Assembly: GCA_964531525.1 (NCBI GenBank)
Contig: CAZHDF010000037.1
Location: 1 to 24,260 of the forward strand
From: CAYYWV01 sp964531525
Lineage (GTDB): Bacteria > Pseudomonadota > Alphaproteobacteria > JAAXGF01
Direction of reading: 5' to 3'
Length of the DNA stretch: 24,260 nucleotides
The position numbers and the translations under genes are program-made. Of the stretch, positions 5,500-15,801 are shown one piece after another. Numbering within the stretch: the first letter of the stretch is position 1; the number at the start of each line of letters is the position of its first letter. Below the pieces are notes generated by a model. It worked only from the letters and a program-made list of their open reading frames with translations, was not told where the DNA came from and made no database searches.

Positions 5500-6390
5500 C
5501 TAAAAGCGTGTTTCCTTGACCCTTTCCAGCAGGAAGTCGCGGAATACGGTGATGCGCTTGGAGTGTCGAAGCTCCTCGGGGTAGACGAAAAAGGTTTCGA
5601 GGTTGGGGCCGTCGACCTCGGGCAGCACGCGAACCAGGTTGGCGCTGTTCTCGACCAGATAGTCGGGAAGCGCGCCGATGCCGAGCCCGCTTTCGACCGC
5701 CTGGAGGAGCGTCAGGATCGAGTTGACGCGCAGCGTCGGCAGCCGCGCGGCGGGCTTGCCGTTCTGGTCGCGCAGTAGCCAGTTGGGGTCGATGTAGCGC
5801 GTGAGCGGCCCGTCGGCATAGACGATCACCCGGTGCTGTTCGAGTTCGTCGAGGGTCGTCGGCGTGCCCCATTTGGCGAGATAGGCGGGCGAGGCGTAGG
5901 CGTGCAGATGCACCGTCATCAAGGTGCGCTGGATGAGGTCGGGCTGGGTCGGCGGGCGCATGCGGATGGCGACGTCGGCCTCGCGCATGCCGAGGTCGAG
6001 GTCGCGGTCGTTCGCGATCAGCGTCAGCGTGATCTCGGGATAGAGATCGATGAAGTCGATCAGCCGGGGGGCGAGCCACATGGTCGCGAAGCCGACGGTC
6101 GACGTCACCGTCAACGGCCCCTTGGGCCGGTCCTTGGCCTCGGTGATCATGGCCTCGGTCAGCGCCACCTTGGCCAGGACGTCGCGCGCCGTGCGGTAGA
6201 GAAGCTCGCCCTGCTCGGTCAGGATCAGGCCGCGGGCGTGACGCCGGAACAACGGCACGCGGAGATCCTGCTCGAGCGCGCTGATCTGGCGGCTGACCGC
6301 CGACTGGCTCAGGTTCAGAACCTCGCCGGCATGGGTGAAGCTGCCCGCCTCGGCGACGGCGTGAAAGATGCGAAGCTTGTCCCAGTCCAT
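5500..6390 (-). CDS. lsrB: LysR-family regulator, LsrB/VtlR type
   Basis: A 296-residue LysR regulator with an N-terminal winged helix-turn-helix (residues 1-60, LRIFHAVAEAGSFTHAG...LSQSAVSRQISALEQ) and a C-terminal effector domain (about 88-290). The opening MDWDKLRIFHA and the segment RHARGLILTEQGELLYRTA closely match LsrB of Sinorhizobium and VtlR of Brucella/Agrobacterium, which control oxidative-stress functions and the AbcR small RNAs. Its place between trxB and a candidate small RNA fits. The protein has no cysteine, so thiol-based redox sensing as reported for S. meliloti LsrB would be impossible here. The ATG at 6390 begins the conserved N-terminus; no strong Shine-Dalgarno is seen. 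Confidence 0.85.
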   Translation of the reverse strand: MDWDKLRIFHAVAEAGSFTHAGEVLNLSQSAVSRQISALEQDLRVPLFRRHARGLILTEQGELLYRTARDVLAKVALTEAMITEAKDRPKGPLTVTSTVGFATMWLAPRLIDFIDLYPEITLTLIANDRDLDLGMREADVAIRMRPPTQPDLIQRTLMTVHLHAYASPAYLAKWGTPTTLDELEQHRVIVYADGPLTRYIDPNWLLRDQNGKPAARLPTLRVNSILTLLQAVESGLGIGALPDYLVENSANLVRVLPEVDGPNLETFFVYPEELRHSKRITVFRDFLLERVKETRF

Positions 6391-6435
6391 CGCTCGCTGC
6401 TCGGGCGCCCCACGCCAAAAGAAAAAGGAACGAAA

Positions 6436-6475
6436 ATGGAAAAACGGGAGCGCACTGTACCATGCACTCCCGTTT
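6436..6475 (-). terminator. Intrinsic terminator of trxB
   Basis: A 13-bp stem (6442-6454 with 6463-6475, one G-U pair) with an eight-base loop is followed on the minus strand by TTTTT. It separates the trxB transcript from the downstream LysR gene, which therefore needs its own promoter within a very short gap or some read-through. Confidence 0.8.
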
Positions 6476-6505
6476 AAGAAACCATGAAGGAACGGGGCGG
6501 GACGA

Positions 6506-7474
6506 CTACTCGGCGGCCGCCGATTCCCCGGCCTCCCGCGCGGCGAGATAACGCTCCGCCTCGAGCGCCGCCATGCAGCCCATGCCCGCCGCGGTCACCG
6601 CCTGGCGGTAGACCTTGTCGCGCACGTCGCCGGCGGCGAACACCCCGGGCCGGCTGGTCGCGGTGCTGTCGGGGGCGGTGCGGATATAGCCCTCCTCGTC
6701 GATGTCGAGCTTGCCGCGGAACAGCGCGGTCGCCGGGTCGTGGCCGATGGCGATGAACAGCCCGTCGACCGGGATCTCGCGGGTCTCGCCCGAGCGCGTA
6801 TCGCGCAGCCGCAGGCCGGTGACGCCGGGCGGGTCGTCGGTCCCCAGCACCTCGTCGACGACGCTGTTCCAGATCACCTCGATCTTGGGGTTGGCGAACA
6901 GGCGGTCCTGCAGGATCTTCTCGGCGCGCAACGCGTCGCGGCGGTGGATCAATGTCACCTTGGAGGCGAAATTGGTGAGAAAGATCGCCTCCTCGACCGC
7001 CGTGTTGCCGCCGCCCACCACCGCGACCGCGCGGTCTCGGAAGAAGAAGCCGTCGCAGGTCGCGCAGGCCGAGACGCCCGCGCCGCGATACTTTTCCTCG
7101 CTCTCCAGGCCGAGCCAGCGCGCCTGGGCGCCGGTGGCGATGATCAGGGTGTCGCCGGTATAGACCGCGCCGCTGTCGCCGACGCAGCGAACGGGCCGGC
7201 TTTCGAGATCGACCTCGACGATGGTGTCGGCGATCATCTCGGCGCCGACATGGCGGGCCTGGGCCTCCATCTGCTCCATCAGCCAGGGGCCCTGGATGAC
7301 CTCGGCGAAGCCCGGGTAGTTCTCGACCTCGGTGGTGATCGTCATCTGGCCGCCGGGCTGCATGCCCTGGATCACGAGCGGCTTGAGATTGGCCCGCGCG
7401 GCGTAGATCGCGGCGGTGTAGCCGGCCGGTCCGCCGCCGATGATGAGAACGCGGGCGTGCTGTGTTTCGGTCAT
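6506..7474 (-). CDS. trxB: Thioredoxin reductase (NADPH)
   Basis: A 322-residue flavoprotein that reduces thioredoxin with NADPH in the cytoplasm. Motifs in order: FAD-binding GGGPAG (13-18), the redox-active disulfide CATC (Cys137 and Cys140), NADPH-binding GGGNTA (154-159) with downstream HRRD, and the C-terminal FAD motif GVFAAGDVRD. Length is typical of low-molecular-weight bacterial TrxB. It lies 76 bases downstream of the peroxiredoxin gene on the same strand with a hairpin between, so the two may be partly co-transcribed. Thioredoxin reduced by this enzyme is the usual electron donor for 2-Cys peroxiredoxins, which makes the neighbourhood functionally coherent. Confidence 0.95.
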   Translation of the reverse strand: MTETQHARVLIIGGGPAGYTAAIYAARANLKPLVIQGMQPGGQMTITTEVENYPGFAEVIQGPWLMEQMEAQARHVGAEMIADTIVEVDLESRPVRCVGDSGAVYTGDTLIIATGAQARWLGLESEEKYRGAGVSACATCDGFFFRDRAVAVVGGGNTAVEEAIFLTNFASKVTLIHRRDALRAEKILQDRLFANPKIEVIWNSVVDEVLGTDDPPGVTGLRLRDTRSGETREIPVDGLFIAIGHDPATALFRGKLDIDEEGYIRTAPDSTATSRPGVFAAGDVRDKVYRQAVTAAGMGCMAALEAERYLAAREAGESAAAE

Positions 7475-7516
7475 GTTCGGTCCCCGAAAGCGTGGTCGCG
7501 AAAATCGCGGGAAAGC

Positions 7517-7544
7517 CCGGGTCGGCCCCTAGGAGCCGACCCGG
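7517..7544 (-). terminator. Hairpin after the peroxiredoxin gene
   Basis: A perfect 10-bp stem (CCGGGTCGGC at 7517-7526 with 7535-7544), an eight-base loop, and a short TTT a few bases later on the minus strand. It is probably a partial terminator between the peroxiredoxin and trxB genes. Confidence 0.6.
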
Positions 7545-7550
7545 CGCAGA

Positions 7551-8189
7551 TTAAAGGGTCTCGGCGTGAGCGGCCAGGAATTTGGCGACTCCCTCGGCGC
7601 TCGCCTCCATGCCCGGCTTGCCCTTGCGCCAGCCGGCGGGGCAGACCTCGCCGTTCTCCTCGTGGAACTGGAGCGCATCGACCATGCGGAGCGCCTCGTC
7701 GACGTCGCGCCCGAGCGGCAAGTCGTTGATCACCTGATGGCGAACGATCCCCTCGCGGTCGATCAGGAAGCTGCCGCGCAGCGCGACCTGCTCGTCGAGC
7801 AAGACGCCGTAGGACCGCGCGATCGACTTCGAGAGATCGGCGACCAGCGGGAAGCGTACCGGGCCGAGCCCGCCCTTCTCGACCGGCGTGTCGCGCCAGG
7901 CGAGATGCGTGTACTGCGAATCGACGCTGACCGCGACGATCTTGACGCCGCGCTCCTCGAATGCCGGAACCCGATTGTCGAAGGCGAGGATCTCGGACGG
8001 GCAGACGAAGGTGAAATCGAGCGGGTAGAAGAACACCAGCCCATAGGCGCCGTCGAGGTGGCGGCCCAGGTTGAAATCCTCGACGATCATGCCGTCCGCA
8101 TCGACCGCCGCGGCGGTGAAGTCGGGCGCGGGCTTGCCGATCAGGGTCGCGGGCTGGGCCAGGGTGGCTCCGTTAATGTTGTCTGACAT
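7551..8189 (-). CDS. Typical 2-Cys peroxiredoxin (AhpC/Prx1 type)
   Basis: A 212-residue thiol peroxidase that reduces hydrogen peroxide and organic peroxides. The peroxidatic cysteine is Cys63 in FYPLDFTFVCPSE. The resolving cysteine is Cys183 in GEVCPAGW. The active-site Arg lies in LRGSFLIDREG. A GGLGP segment (106-110), one of the two motifs linked to sensitivity to over-oxidation, is present. The C-terminal YF motif is not, so the enzyme should be relatively robust. ATG 8189 has a GGAGAGA Shine-Dalgarno. A well-formed promoter with a Fur/Irr-like operator lies directly upstream. trxB follows on the same strand. Confidence 0.93.
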   Translation of the reverse strand: MSDNINGATLAQPATLIGKPAPDFTAAAVDADGMIVEDFNLGRHLDGAYGLVFFYPLDFTFVCPSEILAFDNRVPAFEERGVKIVAVSVDSQYTHLAWRDTPVEKGGLGPVRFPLVADLSKSIARSYGVLLDEQVALRGSFLIDREGIVRHQVINDLPLGRDVDEALRMVDALQFHEENGEVCPAGWRKGKPGMEASAEGVAKFLAAHAETL

Positions 8190-8227
8190 CCGTTCTCTCC
8201 GTCTAAGTATGGAATTGATCTAAACAC

Positions 8228-8256
8228 GATATAGCGAATTCCACTCCGTATTGCAA
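8228..8256 (-). promoter_or_regulatory. Predicted promoter of the peroxiredoxin gene
   Basis: On the minus strand TTGCAA (8256-8251), a 17-base spacer and TATATC (8233-8228) match a sigma-70-type promoter, with transcription starting near 8221. The surrounding 70 bases are strikingly AT-rich for this genome. Confidence 0.65.
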
Positions 8257-8273
8257 TATAGAATTATTCCAAA
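8257..8273. promoter_or_regulatory. Fur/Irr-like operator upstream of the peroxiredoxin gene
   Basis: TATAGAA-TTA-TTCCAAA matches the alphaproteobacterial iron-control element TTTAGAA-N3-TTCTAAA at 12 of 14 defined positions and also resembles a PerR box. It abuts the -35 box. GGAATT also occurs at 8211-8216 and, inverted, at 8237-8242 around the promoter. Irr, PerR-like or another Fur-family control is inferred from this likeness only. Confidence 0.4.
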
Positions 8274-8395
8274 TTATGATTTTTATCCATCCACCCGAGA
8301 AGGGGCCGTTAAGAATGCGGACGTGGGCAGGGATGTGGAAGGGCGGACGGGAACGGGGCCATCCGAGATCGCCGGGCGCGCGCCTCCGGATTGGC

Positions 8396-9286
8396 TCAGG
8401 CGAGGCCGAGGCGGGCGCGGACCAGGGCGGCGACGCGCGCGGTTTCGTCGAGGGGCGGCGGGGTCCAGCTTTCGATCCGCCCGGCGAAGGGCCGCGCGAG
8501 GTCGCGCGCGCGAAGCTCGGCGTGAAAGCGGTCGAACTTGGCCGATCCGCCGGGCAGGTCGATCAGGTGGACCGGCTTGCCGGTGGTGCAGGCTTCCGAG
8601 ACCATGGCGACCGAATCGCTCGTCGCCACGATCGCGTCGGCGAGCCCGAGATAGCCGAAATAGGGATTTTCTCCCTGGCCGTTCCACATCACGGCGGACG
8701 CCGAGCCGAGGTGCTCGCGGATCACGGCGGCGCAGCCGGCGGGCGTGCGCCGCGACGCGGTGACCATCAGCCCCGCGCCCTGATCACGGGACAGCGCCGC
8801 GAGCCGTTCGCCGATCGCGGCGGCGGTGGCGCGGTCGAGGCGGTGGGTCTTGCTCGCGCCGCCGATCAGCACGGCGACGCGCGGGCGTGGCAGGTGGTCG
8901 AGCGTCGGCGCGTTCGCGGCGGCGGCCTCGGCGAGTCGCGCGGGCGTCACGCGGGTCAGCGCGCCGAGGGTCGCGATGACGTTGTCGCCGGCATGGCGGG
9001 CGTGAATCCGATCGTGCCGGGGCGCGACGACGAGATCGAACCGCGCGGGCGACACGGCGGGGTCGAGGATCTGAACCGTGAAGATCGCGCCGCCGCTTCG
9101 CCGGCGCAGCGCGATCGAGAGCGCGACCGACTGCCGCCCGGCGGCGATCAGCAGATCGGGCCAGGGTGGCGCGAGCGAATCGCTTCCCCGCACGGGCGCG
9201 CGCAAGGGGGCGAACCAGAGCTGCGGGGGTAGCCGACTCCAGGGCGCGCGCGGCGGCACGCGCTTGACCGTGGTTTCGAGCCCCAC
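8396..9286 (-). CDS. ELM1/COG3660-family putative glycosyltransferase-like protein
   Basis: A protein of the mitochondrial-fission ELM1-like family (COG3660), common in Alphaproteobacteria and distantly like GT-B glycosyltransferases. Visible segments: KRVPPRAPWSRLPPQLW, PDLLIAAGRQSVALS, FDLVVAPRHDR, VAVLIGGASKTHRL and the UDP-GlcNAc-epimerase-like ENPYFGYLGLADAIVATSDS followed by VSEACTTGKPV. The first standard start is GTG 9286, but the conserved family N-terminus (CWVVTDGRAGNE) is encoded in frame upstream and remains open to the greA stop. The real protein therefore probably reaches about 9382 and uses a non-standard start (see findings). It follows greA directly in an apparent carA-carB-greA-ELM1 operon. 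Molecular function is uncertain. Confidence 0.8.
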   Translation of the reverse strand: MGLETTVKRVPPRAPWSRLPPQLWFAPLRAPVRGSDSLAPPWPDLLIAAGRQSVALSIALRRRSGGAIFTVQILDPAVSPARFDLVVAPRHDRIHARHAGDNVIATLGALTRVTPARLAEAAAANAPTLDHLPRPRVAVLIGGASKTHRLDRATAAAIGERLAALSRDQGAGLMVTASRRTPAGCAAVIREHLGSASAVMWNGQGENPYFGYLGLADAIVATSDSVAMVSEACTTGKPVHLIDLPGGSAKFDRFHAELRARDLARPFAGRIESWTPPPLDETARVAALVRARLGLA

Positions 9287-9378
9287 CGCCTCGGCCAGCC
9301 CGAGGCAGGGATTTTCGTTGCCCGCGCGGCCGTCGGTGACGACCCAACAGCGGCGCGGCGGATGGTCGCTCGCCTGGG

Positions 9379-9852
9379 TTATTTGTAGTGAACCTTGACG
9401 ATCTCGTAGGATTTGGCGCCGCCGGGGGCGCTTACCTCGACGCTGTCGCCGACGTTCTTGCCGATCAGCGCGCGGGCGAGCGGCGAGGTCACCGACAGCA
9501 GCCCCGACTTGATATCGGCCTCGTCGACGCCGACGATCTGGTAAGTGCTTTCCTCGTCGGTGTCCTCGTCGGCGAGCGTCACGGTGGCGCCGAACTTGAC
9601 GCCGTCGCCCGACAGCTTGCCGACGTCGATCACGGCGGCGCGGCTCAGCTTGTCCTCGATCTCCATCACCCGGCCCTCGATATAGGCTTGGCGCTCCTTG
9701 GCCGCGTGATACTCGGCGTTCTCCGAAAGATCGCCGTGCCCGCGCGCCTCCTCGAGCGCGCGGATCACCGCCGGGCGCTCGACGGTCTTGAGGCGGCGAA
9801 GCTCATCCGACAGGCGGGTGAACCCCCGGTCGGTCATCGGTACTTTTTCCAT
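9379..9852 (-). CDS. greA: Transcription elongation factor GreA
   Basis: A 157-residue GreA. It inserts into the RNA polymerase secondary channel and stimulates cleavage of backtracked RNA. An N-terminal coiled coil (about 10-75) carries the hallmark HGDLSENAEYHAAKERQ, including the acidic tip residues Asp and Glu. An FKBP-like C-terminal domain (about 82-157) ends in EIVKVHYK. I chose the MEKVPMT start (9852) because alphaproteobacterial GreA proteins begin this way; an upstream start at 9873 would overlap carB. The gene begins 14 bases after the carB stop, the common alphaproteobacterial carB-greA arrangement, so it is probably co-transcribed. Confidence 0.95.
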   Translation of the reverse strand: MEKVPMTDRGFTRLSDELRRLKTVERPAVIRALEEARGHGDLSENAEYHAAKERQAYIEGRVMEIEDKLSRAAVIDVGKLSGDGVKFGATVTLADEDTDEESTYQIVGVDEADIKSGLLSVTSPLARALIGKNVGDSVEVSAPGGAKSYEIVKVHYK

Positions 9853-9866
9853 TCCCACGTCTCGCC

Positions 9867-13202
<3,336 letters not shown>

Positions 13203-13221
13203 GAGTCCGCATCCCGGCGGC

Positions 13222-13339
13222 CCCCCCACCCCAACCCTCCCCCACAAGGGGGGAGGGGGCGATGCGGCGGCAACCTCGACTCCCTCCCCCCCCGTGGAGG
13301 AGAGCCGGGGTGGAGGGGACGAACGCGCCCGCGCCCCCG
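13222..13339. repeat. Palindrome-rich repeat, copy 1
   Basis: A 118-base unit in the same orientation as copy 2 (13823-13939). It has two back-to-back imperfect palindromes of the form CCCTCCCCCAC..GGGGGAGGG joined by GGCGATGCGGCGGC, ending in GACGAACGCGCCCGCGCC. Such units resemble palindromic intergenic repeats dispersed in many alphaproteobacterial genomes. Confidence 0.75.
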
Positions 13340-13369
13340 ATTTTGTTCTCGCGCCACCCGGCGACACGC

Positions 13370-13420
13370 CCGAAACCACGCCCTCCCCCCTCGTGGGGGA
13401 GGGTCGGGGTGGGGGGGAAC
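13370..13420. repeat. Palindrome-rich repeat, partial copy
   Basis: Contains only the second half of the unit: CGAAACCACG, then a CCCTCCCCCC/GGGGGAGGG palindrome and GTCGGGGTGGGGGGG. It lies just downstream of the DUF559 stop on that gene's strand and could act as a terminator-like hairpin. Confidence 0.65.
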
Positions 13421-13438
13421 CATGACCACCCAAACCTT

Positions 13439-13894
13439 TCAGATGTCGCCTTCGCAGCCCCGCCGCGCCCGCAGCTCGTCGAGCAGCGCCGCGACGACGC
13501 CATCGGTATTGCCGAGAACGTCGTTGTTCCAGAAGCGCAGAACCTTGAAGCCCTGGCCTTCGAGCCAGGTCGTGCGCGCGGCGTCCGCGTTCCGCCGGCG
13601 CGCGTGCTGGCCGCCGTCGATCTCGACGACGAGGAGGCGCTCGAAACAGGCGAAATCGACGATGTAACGCCCGATGGGCGCTTGGCGGCGGAACCGGCAA
13701 TCGTCGAGCCGTCGGTGGCGCAGGCGCGCCCACAACCGGCGCTCGGCGTCGGTCGGGGTCTTGCGGAGGGCGCGGGCGCGCGTCGTGGGCGTGGGGCGAG
13801 TATAGCCGTTTCTTCCGGAATGCCCCCCACTCCAACCCTCCCCCACGCGGGGGGAGGGGGCGATGCGGCGGCGACCACGACTCCCTTCCCCCAC
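13439..13894 (-). CDS. DUF559 (Vsr-like endonuclease fold) protein
   Basis: DUF559 proteins share the PD-(D/E)XK fold of very-short-patch-repair endonucleases; their function is not established. From about residue 39 the protein has the family pattern: RALRKTPTDAERRLWARLR, FRRQAPIGRYIVDFAC (Asp80), LVVEIDGGQHA (Glu91, Asp93, His97) and GFKVLRFWNNDVLGN. The putative catalytic Asp and Glu are intact. The N-terminal ~25 residues are translated palindromic repeat. No ATG lies near the conserved start; GTG 13894 and GTG 13846, both inside the repeat, are the only standard choices, so the true start is uncertain. The gene sits between carA and carB on the same strand inside a repeat-flanked insert. 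Confidence 0.8.
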   Translation of the reverse strand: MGEGSRGRRRIAPSPRVGEGWSGGHSGRNGYTRPTPTTRARALRKTPTDAERRLWARLRHRRLDDCRFRRQAPIGRYIVDFACFERLLVVEIDGGQHARRRNADAARTTWLEGQGFKVLRFWNNDVLGNTDGVVAALLDELRARRGCEGDI

Positions 13895-13939
13895 GTGGGG
13901 GAGGGCCGGGGTGGGGGGGCGAACGCGCCCGCGCCGCCG
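13823..13939. repeat. Palindrome-rich repeat, copy 2
   Basis: A 117-base unit directly repeating 13222-13339, with a few substitutions and small indels. Here the second palindrome is nearly perfect (CCCCCACGTGGGGG). It contains both candidate GTG starts of the DUF559 gene. Confidence 0.75.
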
Positions 13940-13949
13940 TGAGTATCGG

Positions 13950-13962
13950 CGCGCCTAGGCAT
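13950..13962. repeat. Right copy of 13-bp duplication (carA stop)
   Basis: CGCGCCTAGGCAT, identical to 13190-13202. Read on the minus strand it contains the carA TAG stop. The bases beyond it on either side differ from those at the left copy. Confidence 0.75.
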
Positions 13963-15115
13963 CGGCCATCATCGCGACGAAGCGGTCGAACAGGTAGTGG
14001 CTGTCCTGGGGGCCGGGGGAGGCCTCGGGGTGGTACTGGACCGAGAACACCGGCCGCCCGGTCAGCGCGAGGCCTTCGAGCGAGCCGTCGAACAGCGAGA
14101 CATGGGTCTCGCGCAGGCCTTCGGGCAGGCTGTCGCGGACCACGACGAAGCCGTGGTTCTGGCTCGTGATCTCGACCCGGCCGGTGGCGAGGTCCTTGAC
14201 CGGATGGTTGGCGCCACGATGGCCGAAATGCATCTTCTCGGTGCGCGCGCCGAGCGCCAGCGCCAGCATCTGGTGGCCGAGGCAGATGCCGAAGACGGGC
14301 AGGCCGCGCGCGATCAGCTCGCGGATCACGGGCACGGCGTACTCGCCGGTCGCCGCCGGGTCGCCCGGGCCGTTGGACAGGAACACCCCGTCGGGCGCGT
14401 GACCGAGGATCTCCTCGACGCTCGCCGTCGCCGGCACCACCGTGACCGCGCAGCCCTGGCTCGCGAGACAGCGCAGGATGTTGCGCTTGGCTCCGTAATC
14501 GATCGCGACCACGCGGTGTCGCGGCGCGGTCAGCTGCCCGAAGCCCGCCTCCGGCGTCCAGGTCGTCGCGTCCCAGGTGTAGGTCTGGCGGCAGGTCACC
14601 TCGCGCGCGAGGTCCATGCCGGCGAGCCCCGGCCAAGCCCGCGCCTCGGCCGCGAGCGCGTTCGCGTCGATCGCGCCCGCCTCGTCGTGGACCAGCGCCG
14701 CCGCCTGGGCGCCCCGGTCGCGCAGATGCCGGGTGAGCCGGCGCGTATCGACGCCCGAGATGCCCACCAGGTCGTTGGCGCGCAGCCAGTCGTCGAGATG
14801 GCCCTTGGCGCGGTGATTCGACGGCCCGGTTACCTCGGCGCGCAGCACCAGCCCGCGCGCGGCGGGGGTGGTCGCCTCGATATCCTCGGGGTTCGCGCCG
14901 ACGTTGCCGATATGGGGAAAGGTGAAGGTGATGATCTGCCCGGCGTAGGAGGGATCGGTCAGGATCTCCTGATAGCCCGTGATCGAGGTGTTGAAGCAAA
15001 CCTCTCCCACGCGCCGCCCGTGGGCGCCCAGTCCACGGCCCCGAAAGACCGTGCCGTCGGCAAGAACGAGCGCCGCCGTGGCCGAGGGGGCAGGCGGCGT
15101 CATGGCGTCTGGCAT
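13955..15115 (-). CDS. carA: Carbamoyl-phosphate synthase small (glutaminase) subunit
   Basis: A 386-residue subunit that hydrolyses glutamine and passes ammonia to CarB. The N-terminal CPSase_sm domain (about 13-150) includes VCFNTSITGYQEILTDPSYAGQ (residues 39-60). A class I glutamine amidotransferase domain follows (about 200-380), with the nucleophile Cys278 in GICLGHQ and the His362/Glu364 pair in YHPE. ATG 15115 is used; ATG 15103 is an alternative four codons in, and neither has a strong Shine-Dalgarno. A good promoter lies about 70 bases upstream. The gene heads a carA-(DUF559)-carB-greA operon whose carA/carB junction has been interrupted. Confidence 0.96.
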   Translation of the reverse strand: MPDAMTPPAPSATAALVLADGTVFRGRGLGAHGRRVGEVCFNTSITGYQEILTDPSYAGQIITFTFPHIGNVGANPEDIEATTPAARGLVLRAEVTGPSNHRAKGHLDDWLRANDLVGISGVDTRRLTRHLRDRGAQAAALVHDEAGAIDANALAAEARAWPGLAGMDLAREVTCRQTYTWDATTWTPEAGFGQLTAPRHRVVAIDYGAKRNILRCLASQGCAVTVVPATASVEEILGHAPDGVFLSNGPGDPAATGEYAVPVIRELIARGLPVFGICLGHQMLALALGARTEKMHFGHRGANHPVKDLATGRVEITSQNHGFVVVRDSLPEGLRETHVSLFDGSLEGLALTGRPVFSVQYHPEASPGPQDSHYLFDRFVAMMADA

Positions 15116-15184
15116 TGTCGGTTCTAGTTTGTCCCGCGGCGGTCGCGACCGGCCCGGCGCGCTCGGGCCGTGCAGTCCGCGCGG

Positions 15185-15213
15185 AACATAAGCAAATCGT
15201 CGGGCGAGGTCAA
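15185..15213 (-). promoter_or_regulatory. Predicted carA promoter
   Basis: On the minus strand TTGACC (15213-15208), a 17-base spacer and TATGTT (15190-15185) form a near-consensus sigma-70-type promoter. Transcription would start near 15178, leaving a ~60-base leader before carA. No attenuator-like hairpin is evident in that leader. Confidence 0.7.
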
Positions 15214-15269
15214 CCCCCGTCGGAAAGAAAAAAGTGTTTTGTGTCAGTTAGTTATATAAAATATAGCGT

Positions 15270-15298
15270 TTGCCAGCGCGCCGCTTTCGGTCTATGCT
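15270..15298 (+). promoter_or_regulatory. Predicted promoter of the yqeY-dnaG-rpoD operon
   Basis: TTGCCA (15270-15275), a 17-base spacer and TATGCT (15293-15298) on the plus strand predict a start near 15305, about 28 bases before the yqeY ATG. It is divergent from the carA promoter across a short AT-rich stretch. Confidence 0.6.
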
Positions 15299-15332
15299 TG
15301 CGCTTTCGCGACAGCCACCCGAATCATAGCCG

Positions 15333-15788
15333 ATGTTACGAGAGCGTCTACAGGACGAGCTCAAGGCCGCCATGAAGGCCAAGGACTCGTGCAAGGTCTC
15401 GACCCTTCGTCTGATTCTCGCCGCGGTCAAGGATCGCGACGTGGCAGCGCGCGCGACGGGCAACGCCGACGGAATCGACGACGCCCAAATCCTGGAGCTG
15501 CTCGCCAAGATGATCCGCCAGCGCCGCGAGAGCATCAAGCTCTACGAGGAGGGCGGACGCGTCGATCTCGCCGAGCGCGAGGCCGAGGAGATCGGCGTCA
15601 TCGAGAGCTTCATGCCCCGCCAGCTCGGCGACGACGAGATCGCGGCCGCGGTCGACGCGGTCATCGCCGAAGTCGAGGCGACCGGCCTCAAGGATATGGG
15701 CCGCGTCATGGCGGCGCTCAAGCAGCGCTACGCCGGGCGGATGGACTTCGCGAAGGCGAGCGCGCTGGTCAAGAAGGCGCTGAGCTGA
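15333..15788 (+). CDS. yqeY: GatB/YqeY domain protein
   Basis: A 151-residue YqeY-family protein, related to the tail domain of GatB, the amidotransferase subunit that makes Gln-tRNA/Asn-tRNA. Its own function is unproven; tRNA binding is inferred from the domain. Typical features are MLRERLQDELKAAMKAKDS at the start, STLRLILAAVKDRD, the helical block EEIGVIESFMPRQLGDDEI and the C-terminal ALKQRYAGRMDFAKAS. It starts only ~28 bases after the predicted transcription start and has no obvious Shine-Dalgarno. dnaG begins 13 bases after its stop, the common yqeY-dnaG-rpoD arrangement in Alphaproteobacteria, so the three are probably co-transcribed. Confidence 0.92.
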   Translation: MLRERLQDELKAAMKAKDSCKVSTLRLILAAVKDRDVAARATGNADGIDDAQILELLAKMIRQRRESIKLYEEGGRVDLAEREAEEIGVIESFMPRQLGDDEIAAAVDAVIAEVEATGLKDMGRVMAALKQRYAGRMDFAKASALVKKALS

Positions 15789-15801
15789 CCGCCGCCCCGG
15801 G

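Larger units (their letters stand above)
13203..13949. mobile_element. Putative DUF559/palindromic-repeat element inserted between carA and carB
   Basis: About 747 bp lies between two copies of a 13-bp sequence. It consists of a DUF559 gene flanked by ~117-bp direct repeats (13222-13339 and 13823-13939) plus a partial third copy (13370-13420). Deleting the element and one 13-mer restores GCCGATGCCTAGGCGC, in which the carA TAG and carB ATG overlap by eight bases (ATGCCTAG). That is a compact and plausible ancestral junction. No transposase is present; the nuclease-like DUF559 protein is the only coding content. The mobile-element interpretation is inference from this geometry. Confidence 0.6.

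Noticed and set aside
6484..7729. Plus-strand ORFs opposite trxB and the peroxiredoxin gene
   Set aside because: They are GC-rich antisense shadows with Arg/Pro/Ala bias and no motifs. The minus-strand genes are certain.
8228..8261. OxyR binding site from ATAG motifs upstream of the peroxiredoxin gene
   Set aside because: The two ATAG elements (8231 and 8258) are 27 bases apart and the intervening CTAT half-sites are missing, so OxyR spacing is not met.
13222..13939. CRISPR array
   Set aside because: The repeats are ~117 bp, palindromic and only two and a half in number, with a gene between them rather than spacers.
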